Below the pieces are notes generated by a model. That model did not search any database. It was not told the DNA's origin and saw nothing but the letters and a program-made list of their open reading frames with translations. Of a DNA stretch of 64,000 nucleotides, positions 20,814 to 30,850 are shown piece after piece (positions within the stretch are counted from its first letter, which is position 1; each line of letters opens with the position of its first letter). The stretch comes from Ferruginibacter sp. (lineage in GTDB: Bacteria > Bacteroidota > Bacteroidia > Chitinophagales > Chitinophagaceae): NCBI GenBank assembly GCA_019638525.1, contig JAHBTO010000009.1, positions 1-64,000 on the forward strand. The letters run 5' to 3'. The position numbers were made by a program, and so were the translations under genes.

Positions 20814-22046
20814 CTACAATTCTAATAAGCTTTTTACAGGATCTTTTCCAAAGAGTAATAGAGCAGGGTTTTCAAGTAATTCTTTCACCCTTACTAAAAA
20901 TCCTACAGATTCCCTACCATCAATAATGCGGTGATCGTAACTAAGCGCCACATACATCATGGGTTTAATTACCACTTGCCCGTTTATAGCTACCGGCCTT
21001 TCTACAATATTATGCATCCCTAATATAGCGCTTTGCGGAATATTTATAATTGGCGTGCTCATCATAGAGCCAAAGATGCCGCCATTGGTGATAGTAAAAG
21101 TGCCGCCGGCCATTTCTTCGATGGTTAGTTTATTTTCTTTTGCTTTTGTAGCCAGTTCAACTACGGCAGCTTCAATACCAGCCATACTTAAACTTTCGGC
21201 ATTACGTATAACCGGTACTACAAGGCCTTTGGGGGCGCTTACTGCAATTGAAACATCGCAATAATCGTGGTAAATGATATTCTCACCATCAATATAAGCA
21301 TTTACTGATGGCCACTCCATCAATGCATAGGTACAGGCTTTGGTAAAAAAGCTCATAAAACCAAGGTTTACACCGTGCAGTTCTTTAAACTTATCTTTGT
21401 ACTTTTTTCTTATTTCCATTATGGCGCTCATATCCACTTCATTAAAAGTGGTAAGCATGGCTGTTGAGTTTTTTGCTTCAACCAATCTCCTACTGATGGT
21501 TTTACGCAGGTTACTCATTTTCTGCACTTTTTCATTTCTTGAAAACAAATCTGTTCCCGGTTTCCTGCCCGGGTTATTTAAGGCGTCCATCACATCCTGT
21601 TTCACTATTTTTCCATTGCTGCCCGATGGGTGTACAATTTTTACATCTACTTTTTTATCGGCAATAATTGCTGCAGCTACTGGTGTAGCTTTAACATCAG
21701 CTTGTGGTTTAGTTTCTGTAGTTTTTATTTGTGCTGTGGTTTCTTTTACAGGAGTTTCTTTTTTTACTTCCACAGAAATATTTTCTTTTTCTTCAACTTC
21801 GGGTTTTACTGCTTCTGTATCAATAGTGCAAACCACATCACCAATATTAACGGTATCGCCTTCAGCCGCAATAATTTTTATAACCCCAGCCTGCTCGGCA
21901 TTTAATTCAAAAGTGGCTTTTTCGCTTTCCAGTTCAGCAATAACTTCATCCCTGTTAGCATAATCGCCATCCTTTTTAAACCATTTAACAAGGGTTACCT
22001 CACTAATACTTTCACCTACCGCAGGCACTTTTATTTCAATTGGCAT
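20814..22046 (-). CDS. sucB: 2-oxoglutarate dehydrogenase E2 (dihydrolipoamide succinyltransferase)
   Basis: E2 core subunit of the 2-oxoglutarate dehydrogenase complex of the TCA cycle, 410 aa. The N-terminal lipoyl domain carries the attachment lysine Lys43 in [10 protein letters not shown] Lys/Glu/Val-rich linker follows, then an E3/E1-binding domain (about 135-165, with [13 protein letters not shown]). The C-terminal acyltransferase domain holds the catalytic His372 and Asp376 in [23 protein letters not shown] at the N-terminus and the whole-length match point to SucB rather than the pyruvate enzyme. The E1 gene sucA, commonly adjacent, is not in the neighbourhood. Start ATG at 22046. Confidence 0.92.
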   Translation of the reverse strand: MPIEIKVPAVGESISEVTLVKWFKKDGDYANRDEVIAELESEKATFELNAEQAGVIKIIAAEGDTVNIGDVVCTIDTEAVKPEVEEKENISVEVKKETPVKETTAQIKTTETKPQADVKATPVAAAIIADKKVDVKIVHPSGSNGKIVKQDVMDALNNPGRKPGTDLFSRNEKVQKMSNLRKTISRRLVEAKNSTAMLTTFNEVDMSAIMEIRKKYKDKFKELHGVNLGFMSFFTKACTYALMEWPSVNAYIDGENIIYHDYCDVSIAVSAPKGLVVPVIRNAESLSMAGIEAAVVELATKAKENKLTIEEMAGGTFTITNGGIFGSMMSTPIINIPQSAILGMHNIVERPVAINGQVVIKPMMYVALSYDHRIIDGRESVGFLVRVKELLENPALLLFGKDPVKSLLEL

Positions 22047-22198
22047 TTATTATAATTTAATGTTGCACAAATTTCGGGGAAATTTAAAGATAATTAAAAT
22101 AGATTTCTATAAATCAATTTGTGTTTAAACCAATTAATACAGGGGATATTTTTACAATAAATGCAAAAAAACTAAATAAAATTTGCTAAGGTTTAAGC

Positions 22199-23068
22199 TT
22201 AAGCGCCCAGGTAGGTTTTTAAAAGCTTACACCGTGATGTACTGCGTAGTTTTGTAATGGCTTTATCTTTTATTTGCCTAACCCTTTCACGGGTTAAGTT
22301 AAAATGTTCTCCAATATCTTCCAGGCTCAATGCATGATCTACACCAATACCAAAAAAGAAACGGATTACATCTTTTTGCCTTTCGGTAAGGGTACTAAGT
22401 GAGCGGTCTATTTCTGTTTTTAAAGAAGCTTTAAAGGCAAGTTCATCATCTGTTTTTTCTGCATTTTGGTTTATCATCACATCAATCAAAGTACTGTCTT
22501 CTCCATCAGATAAAGGCTGGTCCATACTTACATGTCGTACCGATGAGCTTAAAGCAGATGCTATATCTTCCACTTCCATATCAAGTAAATTAGCTAGTTC
22601 TTCAGGTGTGGGTTCTCTCTCAAATTCTTGTTCTAACTGAGAATAAGCTTTACTTATACGGTTTGTAAGGCCTACTTTATTGAGTGGTAAGCGTACAATC
22701 CTGGATTGTTCGGCAAGAGCTTGTAAGATGCTTTGGCGAATCCACCATACGGCATATGATATAAATTTAAAACCACGGGTTTCGTCAAATCGTTGTGCTG
22801 CTTTTATAAGGCCAAGGTTTCCTTCGTTAATAAGATCGGGCAATGTTAGCCCCTGGTTTTGATACTGCTTGGCAACAGATACCACAAAACGTAAATTGGC
22901 TTTGGTTAATTTTTCCAATGCTGCCTGGTCGCCTTGTTTTATTTTAATAGCAAGTTTTACTTCCTCTTCCGGGGTAATCAAATCTACTCTACCAATTTCC
23001 TGCAGGTATTTTTCTAAACTCTGGCTTTCACGGTTTGTGATTGACTTAGTGATCTTAAGCTGACGCAT
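22199..23068 (-). CDS. rpoD: Primary RNA polymerase sigma factor (RpoD/SigA)
   Basis: Housekeeping sigma-70 factor, 289 aa, of the short Bacteroidota type without region 1.1. Region 1.2 ([16 protein letters not shown]), region 2 ([40 protein letters not shown]), region 3 and region 4.2 ([19 protein letters not shown]) are all present. The protein is expected to read the TTG / TAnnTTTG promoters seen elsewhere here. The start at 23068 (MRQLKITK) matches the canonical N-terminus of the family; an in-frame ATG two codons upstream (23074) is the alternative. It is divergent from the START-like gene with a long AT-rich spacer. Confidence 0.95.
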   Translation of the reverse strand: MRQLKITKSITNRESQSLEKYLQEIGRVDLITPEEEVKLAIKIKQGDQAALEKLTKANLRFVVSVAKQYQNQGLTLPDLINEGNLGLIKAAQRFDETRGFKFISYAVWWIRQSILQALAEQSRIVRLPLNKVGLTNRISKAYSQLEQEFEREPTPEELANLLDMEVEDIASALSSSVRHVSMDQPLSDGEDSTLIDVMINQNAEKTDDELAFKASLKTEIDRSLSTLTERQKDVIRFFFGIGVDHALSLEDIGEHFNLTRERVRQIKDKAITKLRSTSRCKLLKTYLGA

Positions 23069-23338
23069 GCTCATAAGCCGACTGATTAAAAGTTAAAGTA
23101 GAAAAGGTTTTGGGTTAACAACTTGTTAAAAACTACCGCAGTTATTAACGTAATTTATACTTTTTATGATATGCTGCCAAAAATAAAAAACTAAAAAGCT
23201 GGATTTCAGTAGATTTTAAACCATCTTGTTTAATATTTTTATATATAATCTAAAACAAAAAATAAAGAGATAAATAATTTGTTCTGTAGATTATTTCGTT
23301 ATTATTGCAGCATAGCAATGAAATTTTAAATATAAAAG

Positions 23339-23719
23339 ATGAGTAAAAAAGTTTTATATACACTTGAATACCCGGTTAGATGTTCTCCAGCCATCTTGTA
23401 TGAATTTTTACGAACACCTGCCGGCTTGCAGGAGTGGTTTGCCGATAAAGTAGATGAGCATGAAGGCAAATTTAGTTTTAGCTGGAATGGCTCGGTTGAT
23501 AAAGCCGAACTGATAGAAAGTGAAGAAGCAAAGTTTGTACGATTTAGATGGGATACGATGGCTAAAGATGAATATTTTGAATGGCGTATCGATAAATCGG
23601 AAGTTACCAACCAAACTATTTTGGTGATTAGTGATTTTGCCGAAAAAAAAGATATTAAAGACCAAAGCCAGTTGTGGGACTACCAGGTTAAAGATTTATT
23701 TCACCGATTGGGAAGTTGA
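23339..23719 (+). CDS. START-like domain protein
   Basis: Small cytosolic protein, 126 aa, of the START/SRPBCC-like fold found widely in Bacteroidota. It begins KKVLYTLEYPVRCSPAILYEFLRTP and contains LQEWFADKVD and FRWDT, the pattern of AHSA1-related ligand-binding domains, and ends in WDYQVKDLFHRLGS. The ligand and role are unknown. The gene is divergent from rpoD and its 3' end overlaps the convergent gene by 19 bp. Confidence 0.82.
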   Translation: MSKKVLYTLEYPVRCSPAILYEFLRTPAGLQEWFADKVDEHEGKFSFSWNGSVDKAELIESEEAKFVRFRWDTMAKDEYFEWRIDKSEVTNQTILVISDFAEKKDIKDQSQLWDYQVKDLFHRLGS

Positions 23720-24309
23720 TTCTGCAGCATATCAAAAAAATGTGTGAACGTTTTTTCCAATAATAACGGAATTTGTTGCCATTGTTGTAACGGAAATCTT
23801 GCCGCCAGTTTTATAAATTTTTTTTGCTCAATGATAATAGCAAACTCTTCTTTTGATATTTCATTTACAGCTTTATAATTGTCTTCTTCAAAATAATGGT
23901 GCCACTGGCTTTGGTGCACATTTACAAAATACCCATAGCTTTTTATTTCATTGTAATTACTTAACAGGCTTTGCTGGTATTTTTGTTTATACGCTCCCGA
24001 TAAATGTATGGTTACACTAAAAAAATTTGCCCACCAAAACATGGTTCTTACAGCAAAAATATTTTCATCTTTAAAATACCGGGGATAGTCAAGTATCAAA
24101 AATGGAAATTGCAGGTAGTTTTCGCCTTTAGATATTTTAGCATTATACGCAAACAATTCCTTTGGCAATATATCTGCATGATTAAGCAAGATGTTTTTTT
24201 GCCTGGCAGCCAAATCACCTAATAGTTCATTTATCTTATCTATCACCACCCGTTTAGTTAAAATCCAGTCCCTGTTATTTAGCAGGTTCAGTTCATCGGC
24301 AGAAAGCAT
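23701..24309 (-). CDS. Conserved hypothetical protein
   Basis: About 202-aa cytosolic protein with no signal peptide, not recognised as a named family. Features are an N-terminal helical stretch (LNLLNNRDWILTKRVVIDKI), several aromatic motifs (FWWANFFSVTIHLSG, QWHHYFEEDNY), and a helical C-terminus. The start is uncertain: the ATG at 24309 (MLSADEL) leaves 67 bp for divergent promoters with the LptG-like gene. ATGs at 24336 and 24378 are in frame, but the latter would overlap the LptG start codon by 2 nt. The longer frame reading up to 24735 is antisense to the permease gene and not coding. Its stop overlaps the START-like gene by 19 bp. Confidence 0.7.
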   Translation of the reverse strand: MLSADELNLLNNRDWILTKRVVIDKINELLGDLAARQKNILLNHADILPKELFAYNAKISKGENYLQFPFLILDYPRYFKDENIFAVRTMFWWANFFSVTIHLSGAYKQKYQQSLLSNYNEIKSYGYFVNVHQSQWHHYFEEDNYKAVNEISKEEFAIIIEQKKFIKLAARFPLQQWQQIPLLLEKTFTHFFDMLQNQLPNR

Positions 24310-24376
24310 TAATTTTGGTTCTTTATTCACAGGCATCAAATTACTACATTTAATTTGATTACGTTTTGGGTATCGC

Positions 24377-25804
24377 ATGATTAAAAAATTAGACCGGCTA
24401 ATCCTTAAATCATTTATTGGGCCGTTTATTATAACGTTCTTCATAGCTTTTTTTGTATTAATGATGCAGGGCCTGTGGAAATACCTGGATGACCTGGTTG
24501 GTAAAGGCCTCGATTTTGTAACCATCGGAAAATTTCTTTGGTATGTAAGCGCCTCTATGCTTACACTGGCCATGCCCATAGCCATACTTATTTCATCAAT
24601 CATGACTTTTGGTAACCTGGGCGAAAGTTTTGAACTGGTTGCCATTAAAGCATCGGGCATTTCATTATTGCGGTTTATGCGGCCGCTGATGTGGGTGGCG
24701 GTTTTATTTTGTGGTATTACTTTTTTATTTGCCAATTATGTAATACCCTATGCCAATTTAAAATTTGTGGCCTTATACAACGATATCTTTTACAAAAAAC
24801 CTGCATTTGATTTAAAGGAAGGAGTTTTTTTTACGCATATTCCAAACTACGCAATTAAAGCCGGCAAAAAAGATGCTGATGGTAAAACCATTCATAATAT
24901 TATTATTTACGAACAAACCAATCCTATTCAAAACAATACCATTATTGCAGAAAAAGGCGTGATGTCTATTTCTAAGGATAAGAAATTTTTAGAGTTTAAC
25001 CTCACCAATGGGCATCGCTACGAAGAAACAGGCAACAGCACCGATACCAGCAATGAATATATCAGGCTTGGTTTTAGTTCGTTTAAAAAATTATTCGACC
25101 TGAGTGCACTGCAAAAACAAAATACAAACGACAGTATTTATCGTAATAATTTTAAAATGCTTAGTGCCAGCCAGATTAACCGCTCTCTTGACTCGTTGTA
25201 TAAATTAAGCGACAGTTTAAAAAGCCGCTCTAAACGAACGGCATCAATTTACCTGCCCTATATTGCCTATGGCGATACTTCAAAATATAAAGTAACGCAA
25301 ATGCACACCACTTATACAGCTTTTGATTCTATCATCCCCGACTCGGCACGGTACCTGGTTAATACAACAGCTATTGGTATTGTTAATAATTTAAAAAACT
25401 CACTAGAAAGTGTTGCCAGCGAACAGGCTGCCCGAAAAGAAGAAATACGATATCATAAAATTGAATGGCACAGGAAATTTTCACTTTCAATGGCCTGTTT
25501 TGTTTTATTTTTTATTGGTGCACCACTTGGCTCCATCATTCGAAAAGGTGGGCTGGGTATGCCATTGGTAGTTGCTATCATTTTCTTTTTACTTTTTCAC
25601 TTGCTTAATATGTTTGGCGAAAAATTTGTAAAAGAAGATATCACATCTCCATTTATAGGCATGTGGCTGGCTGTACTGGTACTTACACCGGTTGGCATTT
25701 TTTTAACTTACAAAGCCATGCACGATTCACAACTTTTTAATAAAGAATTTTATAACAGGTTGCTCAAAAAAATAAAAACTATATTCTTAAAAAAATTATC
25801 GTAA
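24377..25804 (+). CDS. LptG/LptF-family (YjgP/YjgQ) lipopolysaccharide export permease
   Basis: Inner-membrane protein of 475 aa of the YjgP/YjgQ family, which with LptB extracts lipopolysaccharide and hands it to the periplasmic Lpt bridge. It begins MIKKLDRLILKSFIGPF, typical of the family, with three N-terminal membrane helices, a periplasmic domain (about 120-360) and three C-terminal helices including FFIGAPLGSIIRKGGLG. The periplasmic part is longer than in E. coli LptF/LptG and contains a Ser/Lys-rich helical stretch (about 255-290). It is the only copy in the window, so whether it acts as LptF or LptG cannot be decided. Confidence 0.9.
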   Translation: MIKKLDRLILKSFIGPFIITFFIAFFVLMMQGLWKYLDDLVGKGLDFVTIGKFLWYVSASMLTLAMPIAILISSIMTFGNLGESFELVAIKASGISLLRFMRPLMWVAVLFCGITFLFANYVIPYANLKFVALYNDIFYKKPAFDLKEGVFFTHIPNYAIKAGKKDADGKTIHNIIIYEQTNPIQNNTIIAEKGVMSISKDKKFLEFNLTNGHRYEETGNSTDTSNEYIRLGFSSFKKLFDLSALQKQNTNDSIYRNNFKMLSASQINRSLDSLYKLSDSLKSRSKRTASIYLPYIAYGDTSKYKVTQMHTTYTAFDSIIPDSARYLVNTTAIGIVNNLKNSLESVASEQAARKEEIRYHKIEWHRKFSLSMACFVLFFIGAPLGSIIRKGGLGMPLVVAIIFFLLFHLLNMFGEKFVKEDITSPFIGMWLAVLVLTPVGIFLTYKAMHDSQLFNKEFYNRLLKKIKTIFLKKLS

Positions 25805-25867
25805 AAAATATTTGCCTGTTATAGCATTTATAGTTTATTAGCTGTTTTATTTGAATCAAACATTAAA

Positions 25868-26395
25868 ATGAAAAAACTGCTGCTTCCTTTTTTCTTAACT
25901 GGCACAATAGCTATGATGGTTGTAATGTCAAAATCAGGCGCAGTTTTAAAAACAGCCACAACACCACAAGGTATCCTTAACCTGGAGTTTGCCTATAATA
26001 CTTCAAAAACAAAAAACATCATCAATGCTTGGCAACTAAGCAGCCAGCCTGATAAATTGCAAGCTGCTATTAACAATACTTTTTATGATTTTGTTTTCTT
26101 GTTTTTTTATGCAGGTTTTTTGTTTCTTGCCTGTAAAAAAATTGCTGCTACTATTAAAGGACCTGTTGCAAAAGCAGGTAACTATATAGCCAGTTCCGCA
26201 TTATTGGCCGGTATTTTTGATGCATTGGAAAATACGGGTATGTTACTAACACTGTATGGGCATACATCAAACAGTATTGCATTTTTAACGGTGATTTTTT
26301 CTGTAATTAAATGGGTATTGGCAATAATTGCCGTTGTATATGCACTTACAGGTATATTATATTGGTTGTATAAAAAATTAAATACTAACCGGTAA
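25868..26395 (+). CDS. Hypothetical membrane protein
   Basis: 175-aa integral membrane protein with four predicted helices: about residues 5-22, 75-95, 108-130 and 140-165. The first loop (about 25-70) is probably outside the cytoplasm. The sequence FDALENTGMLLTLYG lies between helices 3 and 4. No family is recognised. The gene follows the LptG-like permease by 63 bp in the same orientation and may be co-transcribed, which is no strong hint of function. Confidence 0.72.
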   Translation: MKKLLLPFFLTGTIAMMVVMSKSGAVLKTATTPQGILNLEFAYNTSKTKNIINAWQLSSQPDKLQAAINNTFYDFVFLFFYAGFLFLACKKIAATIKGPVAKAGNYIASSALLAGIFDALENTGMLLTLYGHTSNSIAFLTVIFSVIKWVLAIIAVVYALTGILYWLYKKLNTNR

Positions 26396-26454
26396 TCATA
26401 ATAATACTGTAGTAAATTTTAAAGCATTTGTTTATAGTACTTCTATAAATAGAC

Positions 26455-26507
26455 TCAGCCTTTGCATTAGGCAGAACCAGGTGCGATTCAACTAAAACAA
26501 AGGCTGA
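26455..26507 (+). other. Stem-loop in the spacer before the M20 peptidase gene
   Basis: A perfect 10-bp stem (TCAGCCTTTG / CAAAGGCTGA) encloses a 33-nt loop in the 284-bp spacer between the small membrane protein and the M20 peptidase. It is followed by ATAAATTG rather than a T run, so it is a weak terminator at best; a small RNA or leader structure is possible. Confidence 0.35.
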
Positions 26508-26679
26508 TAAATTGACAAACAATCTGCTGCAAATATATAAGCACATACATTAACCAACAAACTATACTTGTATATCTTTTTATTTTTTATTGTTTTTTAA
26601 CAACCTCTTTATTGCAGTTAAAAATTCTTAATTTAGCTACCCTGCCATACTTTAAAATAATATTATAAAAATACACATC

Positions 26680-28047
26680 ATGCAAGTTTGGAACGATTAC
26701 CAGCAAAAAAATAAAGAGCGGTTTTTAGAAGAATTATTAGACCTTTTACGTATACCCAGCGTAAGTGCAAAAAGCGAGCATAAACCTGATATGCTTGCAT
26801 GTGCACAAGCTGTAAAACAAAGGCTGCTTGAAGCCGGGGTTGATAAAGCAGAAATTTATGAAACCGATGGGCACCCCATTGTATATGCCGAAAAAATTAC
26901 GCATCCATCCAAACCAACAGTATTAGTTTACGGGCATTACGATGTACAACCAGCCGAGCCTTTAGAGCTATGGAAAAGCGGCCCATTTGAACCTGTTATT
27001 TTGGATGGTAAAATTTTTGCCCGTGGCAGTTGCGATGATAAAGGCCAGTTTTATATGCATGTGAAAGCATTAGAAACTTTAATACAAACCAATAGCATGG
27101 AATATAATATTAAGTTTTGTATTGAAGGTGAAGAAGAAGTGGGATCGCCAAACCTGGGCAAATTTGTAAAAAACAATAAAGAACTGTTAGCCTGCAACTG
27201 TGTACTCATTAGCGATACAGCCATGATTAGCCTTGATACACCCAGTATTGATAACGGCCTGCGTGGATTAAGTTATATTGAAGTGGAAGTAACAGGCCCC
27301 AATAGAGATTTACACAGTGGCGTTTATGGCGGAGCGGTAGCCAACCCTATAACAATACTGGCAAAAATGATTGCATCGTTACATGATGATGATAACCATA
27401 TTACCATTCCGGGTTTTTATGATGATGTATCAGAAGCATCTGATGAAGAAAGAGCATTAATGGCTAAAGCGCCGTTTGATGAACAGGAATACAAAAACGA
27501 TTTGGGAGTTAAAGCATTATGGGGCGAAAAAGGCTTTAGCACCAATGAAAGAACAGGCATACGGCCAACGCTTGAACTAAACGGCATTTGGGGCGGTTAT
27601 ACCGGTGAAGGTGCAAAAACAGTTTTACCATCAAAAGCTTTTGCAAAAATTTCTGCAAGGCTGGTACCCAACCAAAACAGCAATAAAATAAGTGATTTGC
27701 TTATTGCACATTTCAAAAAAATTGCACCGGAATGTGTTACAGTAAAGGCAACTTTGCATCATGGTGGCGAGCCATATGTAACACCTATAAACAGCGCCGC
27801 ATACAAAGCTGCATCTAAAGCTATGGAAACAACATTTGGCAAATCTCCCATACCCGTTCGTGGAGGTGGAAGCATACCCATTTGTTCGTTGTTTGAAAAA
27901 GAATTAGACTGCAAAGTTGTTTTGATGGGATTTGGGTTAGACAGTGATAACCTGCATAGTCCCAACGAAAAATTTGATGTGGCAAATTTTTATAAAGGCA
28001 TTGAAACCATACCTTATTTTCACAAGTTTTTTGCCGAGTTAAGCTGA
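26680..28047 (+). CDS. M20 family dipeptidase
   Basis: Zinc metallopeptidase of 455 aa in the M20/ArgE/carnosine dipeptidase group. Metal and catalytic motifs are clear: VYGHYDVQPAE (His ligand and Asp, about 87), SCDDKGQ (bridging Asp, about 119), EGEEEVGSPN (catalytic Glu and ligand, about 148) and HSPNEKF near the end. The dimerisation domain with DLHSGVYGG occupies the middle. It probably cleaves dipeptides in the cytosol, as no signal peptide is present. Start ATG at 26680. A thioesterase gene follows 66 bp downstream. Confidence 0.92.
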   Translation: MQVWNDYQQKNKERFLEELLDLLRIPSVSAKSEHKPDMLACAQAVKQRLLEAGVDKAEIYETDGHPIVYAEKITHPSKPTVLVYGHYDVQPAEPLELWKSGPFEPVILDGKIFARGSCDDKGQFYMHVKALETLIQTNSMEYNIKFCIEGEEEVGSPNLGKFVKNNKELLACNCVLISDTAMISLDTPSIDNGLRGLSYIEVEVTGPNRDLHSGVYGGAVANPITILAKMIASLHDDDNHITIPGFYDDVSEASDEERALMAKAPFDEQEYKNDLGVKALWGEKGFSTNERTGIRPTLELNGIWGGYTGEGAKTVLPSKAFAKISARLVPNQNSNKISDLLIAHFKKIAPECVTVKATLHHGGEPYVTPINSAAYKAASKAMETTFGKSPIPVRGGGSIPICSLFEKELDCKVVLMGFGLDSDNLHSPNEKFDVANFYKGIETIPYFHKFFAELS

Positions 28048-28113
28048 AACTGATGGCAACTTTAATCATTTCAAAAAAAATTACCCACATTAACCAATTC
28101 TAAATCTTTGCAA

Positions 28114-28530
28114 ATGGCGCAGCAATCGGAATTGAATTTTCATACCCGTAAATGGGTAAAGCCTGAGGATTTAAATCCAAATAACAGTTTATTTGGAGGC
28201 AGGCTGTTGCAATGGATAGATGAGGAAGCAGTGATTTATGCCATTATTCAAATGGAAAATCCACATGTAGTTACAAAATTTATTTCGGAAATTAATTTTA
28301 TCAACGCACCAAAACAAGGTGATATTATTGAGATTGGAATTATTGCTACCGGTTTTGGGCATACCAGTATTACCATGCGTTGCGAAGTAAGAAACAAACT
28401 TACACGGCAACCCATTTTAACCATTGAAAAAATGGTTTTTGTTAATGTAGATGTCAACGGAAAACCTACACCTCACGGTAAAAAAGAAATCAGCTATGTA
28501 AAACACAGGCTGCAAAAAGGTTCCCAATAA
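28114..28530 (+). CDS. Acyl-CoA thioesterase, hotdog fold (YciA-like)
   Basis: 138-aa hotdog-fold thioesterase that hydrolyses acyl-CoA to acid and CoA. The active-site region is NSLFGGRLLQWIDEEAVIYA with the Asp/Glu pair at the start of the long central helix, and TKFISEINFINAPKQGD matches the following strand of the YciA/BACH group. Single-domain length fits YciA-type hexamers. The start ATG at 28114 is used rather than a TTG two codons upstream. It may form a two-gene unit with the M20 peptidase upstream. Confidence 0.87.
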   Translation: MAQQSELNFHTRKWVKPEDLNPNNSLFGGRLLQWIDEEAVIYAIIQMENPHVVTKFISEINFINAPKQGDIIEIGIIATGFGHTSITMRCEVRNKLTRQPILTIEKMVFVNVDVNGKPTPHGKKEISYVKHRLQKGSQ

Positions 28531-28679
28531 TAATAACCGGGTTGCAGGTACAAGTATTGAATTAGAATTTTATCTCAGGGTCTTATCAGTACCAATATAA
28601 AATTGAATCTAAATTTTGTAACAGGATGTTTAGAAGTAGTTATATAATTTAAATGAATTAAATCAACATTTAAGACTAC

Positions 28680-29288
28680 CTATTTATTTGGATAACTACT
28701 TACATACGGATTACCTTTAACATAAAAACGGTAAGGCTTTAACGCAGCTTCACCAGCTCCCTCTACACCAATACGTTTGCTTTTACCAATTAATGCAGAT
28801 GTAAATTTTGCACCGTCATCCACTATAAAAATTTCGTTTTTAAAAAGGCTAATACCCGAGTGAATTTTTGATATACCCAATGCTTTTGCCGCATTACCCG
28901 GCCCTTTTGTAAGCGTATAATCGGGTACTAATTTACCTGTACGTTTAAGCATTATGGCAACGCCTTTTACAGGTTCTAAAGCCCTTATAAGTACAGCATC
29001 GGGTTTATCTTTTTTATTAGTAACTACATTAAACAAGTGATGCAATCCGTAACATATATATACATAAGAAGTGCCGCCAGTTGCATACATATGTTCGTTA
29101 CGTGCAGTACGTTTTCCTCCATACGAATGTGAAGCCTTATCTGTAAGACCAATATATGCTTCAGTTTCTACAATTCTTCCCGAAGTAACCTGGTTATTAA
29201 ATTTAGTGATAATAATTTTACCAATTAATTCTTTTGCAATTTGTAAAACATCGATTCTTTCGTAAAATTCAGCAGTCAACTTCTTCAT
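28680..29288 (-). CDS. 3-methyladenine DNA glycosylase (AAG/MPG family)
   Basis: Alkyladenine DNA glycosylase of 202 aa, which flips out and excises alkylated purines to start base-excision repair. Family motifs are RIVETEAYIGLTDKASHS (with the catalytic Glu), GGKRTARNEHMYATGG, YVYICYGLHHLFNVVT and KGPGNAAKALGI. Length matches bacterial MPG-type enzymes. The start is placed at ATG 29288 (MKKLTAEFYER); an in-frame upstream extension to 29336 adds unlikely sequence. Single gene, divergent from the EI24-like gene. Confidence 0.92.
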   Translation of the reverse strand: MKKLTAEFYERIDVLQIAKELIGKIIITKFNNQVTSGRIVETEAYIGLTDKASHSYGGKRTARNEHMYATGGTSYVYICYGLHHLFNVVTNKKDKPDAVLIRALEPVKGVAIMLKRTGKLVPDYTLTKGPGNAAKALGISKIHSGISLFKNEIFIVDDGAKFTSALIGKSKRIGVEGAGEAALKPYRFYVKGNPYVSSYPNK

Positions 29289-29353
29289 TATAGTATTAAC
29301 TTTAAAGCTAAAATACAGATGTATAGCCAATACCATTATTTATTACATTAAAA

Positions 29354-30148
29354 ATGCTTAAAGAAATTATTATTGCCATACAGGCTTATTTTCAAGCTCA
29401 CCAATTCATCATCAAACACCGGTTATGGAAATGGATCCTTATCCCGGGTTTTATATATGCCATCCTGTTTTGCTTTGGTATTTATTTATTTTGGACTTCG
29501 AGTAATAGTGTAATTGAGTTGTTGCTTCAAAAAACCGGTATCACCAATTGGTTAGAAAAAATGCAAAACAGTTGGCTTAATTTTTTACTCATCTTTGGTC
29601 AATTGATATTGCACCTGGTACTGCTGCTGTTTTATTTTTCGATGTTTAAATATTTGTTCCTCATCATAGGCTCGCCGGTATTTGCTTACTTAAGTGAAAA
29701 AACCGAATCTATCATTGAGGGTAAAGAATATCCATTTAACTTTCAACAACTGCTAAAAGATATTGTACGAGGCATAAGGCTTGCATTACGAAACCTGCTT
29801 TGGCAAACGGTTTATACCATCTCTATTCTTATATTATCTTTTTTGCCAATTGTAGGATGGATTACACCCCTACTAGCCCTGCTGGTAGAGTGTTACTACT
29901 TTGGCTTTTCTATGCTCGACTATAGTTGTGAAAGAAATAGGTTATCAACATCGCAAAGTATAATGTTTATAGGCCGCCATAAAGGTTTAGCCATAGGAAA
30001 TGGAATAATATTTTACCTGATGCTGATTATACCATTACTTGGATGGCTGCTGGCGCCAAGTTATGCAGTAATTGCAGCTACGCTAAGTTTATATAAAACT
30101 AAACACGATGACCAGCTTCCTTTTGGCCCTGTTAAAACTAAATCATGA
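29354..30148 (+). CDS. EI24/CysZ-like membrane protein
   Basis: 264-aa inner-membrane protein of the EI24 superfamily, which includes the sulfate transporter CysZ. About four to six hydrophobic segments are visible (for example about 25-48, 75-110, 148-190, 205-235), and the segment LLIFGQLILHLVLLLFYFSMF with SPVFAYLSEKTE is family-like. Whether it moves sulfate here is not shown, as no sulfur-assimilation genes are near. Its stop codon overlaps the next start (ATGA), so it is translationally linked to the methylase gene. Confidence 0.83.
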   Translation: MLKEIIIAIQAYFQAHQFIIKHRLWKWILIPGFIYAILFCFGIYLFWTSSNSVIELLLQKTGITNWLEKMQNSWLNFLLIFGQLILHLVLLLFYFSMFKYLFLIIGSPVFAYLSEKTESIIEGKEYPFNFQQLLKDIVRGIRLALRNLLWQTVYTISILILSFLPIVGWITPLLALLVECYYFGFSMLDYSCERNRLSTSQSIMFIGRHKGLAIGNGIIFYLMLIIPLLGWLLAPSYAVIAATLSLYKTKHDDQLPFGPVKTKS

Positions 30149-30849
30149 GTTCCATAATTTATTTAATACCTACGCTGCTTGATGAAAATGCCGCACAAAC
30201 AATACCTGCGTATGTAATGCAGGCTGTGAAAGATAGTTCAGTAATTTTTGCTGAGAATGAGAGAACAGCAAGGCGATTTTTTAAAAAGATGGACAGGGAT
30301 ATTGTAATTGACAACTATGAATGGTATAGCATACACAAAGCAGAAGCAGAAGTACTTCAATCATTCCGGGAAAAAATTAAACAACATAAAAATATCTGCA
30401 TCATTAGCGAAGCAGGTTGCCCCGGTATTGCCGATCCGGGCCAGGTATTAATAGCCGCAGCGCAGCAAATGGATGCTATTGTAAAACCATTGGTGGGGCC
30501 AAGCTCAATATTACTGGCATTAATGGCAAGCGGTATGAACGGGCAACAGTTTGAATTTTTAGGCTACCTGCCCATTGACAATAACGAAAGGGTTAAAAGT
30601 ATACAAGCGATGGAAATAAATTCGCAGAAAAAAAATAGCACACAAATTTTTATTGAAACGCCATACCGCAATAACCAGTTGGTAGAAACTTTATTAAAAG
30701 TTTGTAAACCTAATACCCAATTATGTATTGCTGCCGAACTAACAGGCAATAATGAATTTATTAAAACCAAAACAATAGCAGCATGGAAAAAAGATAAAAC
30801 CGATTTTCATAAAAAACCGGTCATCTTTTTATTGTATTGCGGTAGTTAA
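30145..30849 (+). CDS. SAM-dependent tetrapyrrole-methylase-fold methyltransferase, RsmI-like
   Basis: 234-aa methyltransferase with the corrin/porphyrin methylase fold shared with RsmI, which 2'-O-methylates C1402 of 16S rRNA. Visible motifs are IYLIPTLLDENA at the N-terminus, SEAGCPGIADPGQ (RsmI has the related SDAGTPGISDPG), VGPSSILLALMASG, and FIETPYRNNQLVE. It is about 45-50 residues shorter than classical RsmI, lacking the C-terminal extension, so it may be the short Bacteroidota paralogue with an uncertain target. It overlaps the EI24-like gene by 4 nt. Confidence 0.85.
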   Translation: MSSIIYLIPTLLDENAAQTIPAYVMQAVKDSSVIFAENERTARRFFKKMDRDIVIDNYEWYSIHKAEAEVLQSFREKIKQHKNICIISEAGCPGIADPGQVLIAAAQQMDAIVKPLVGPSSILLALMASGMNGQQFEFLGYLPIDNNERVKSIQAMEINSQKKNSTQIFIETPYRNNQLVETLLKVCKPNTQLCIAAELTGNNEFIKTKTIAAWKKDKTDFHKKPVIFLLYCGS

Positions 30850-30850
30850 T

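Noticed and set aside
23701..24735. Long minus-strand frame (344 codons) covering the hypothetical gene and part of the permease gene
   Set aside because: The first part is antisense to the clearly coding LptG-like gene; only the part from about 24309 looks like protein.
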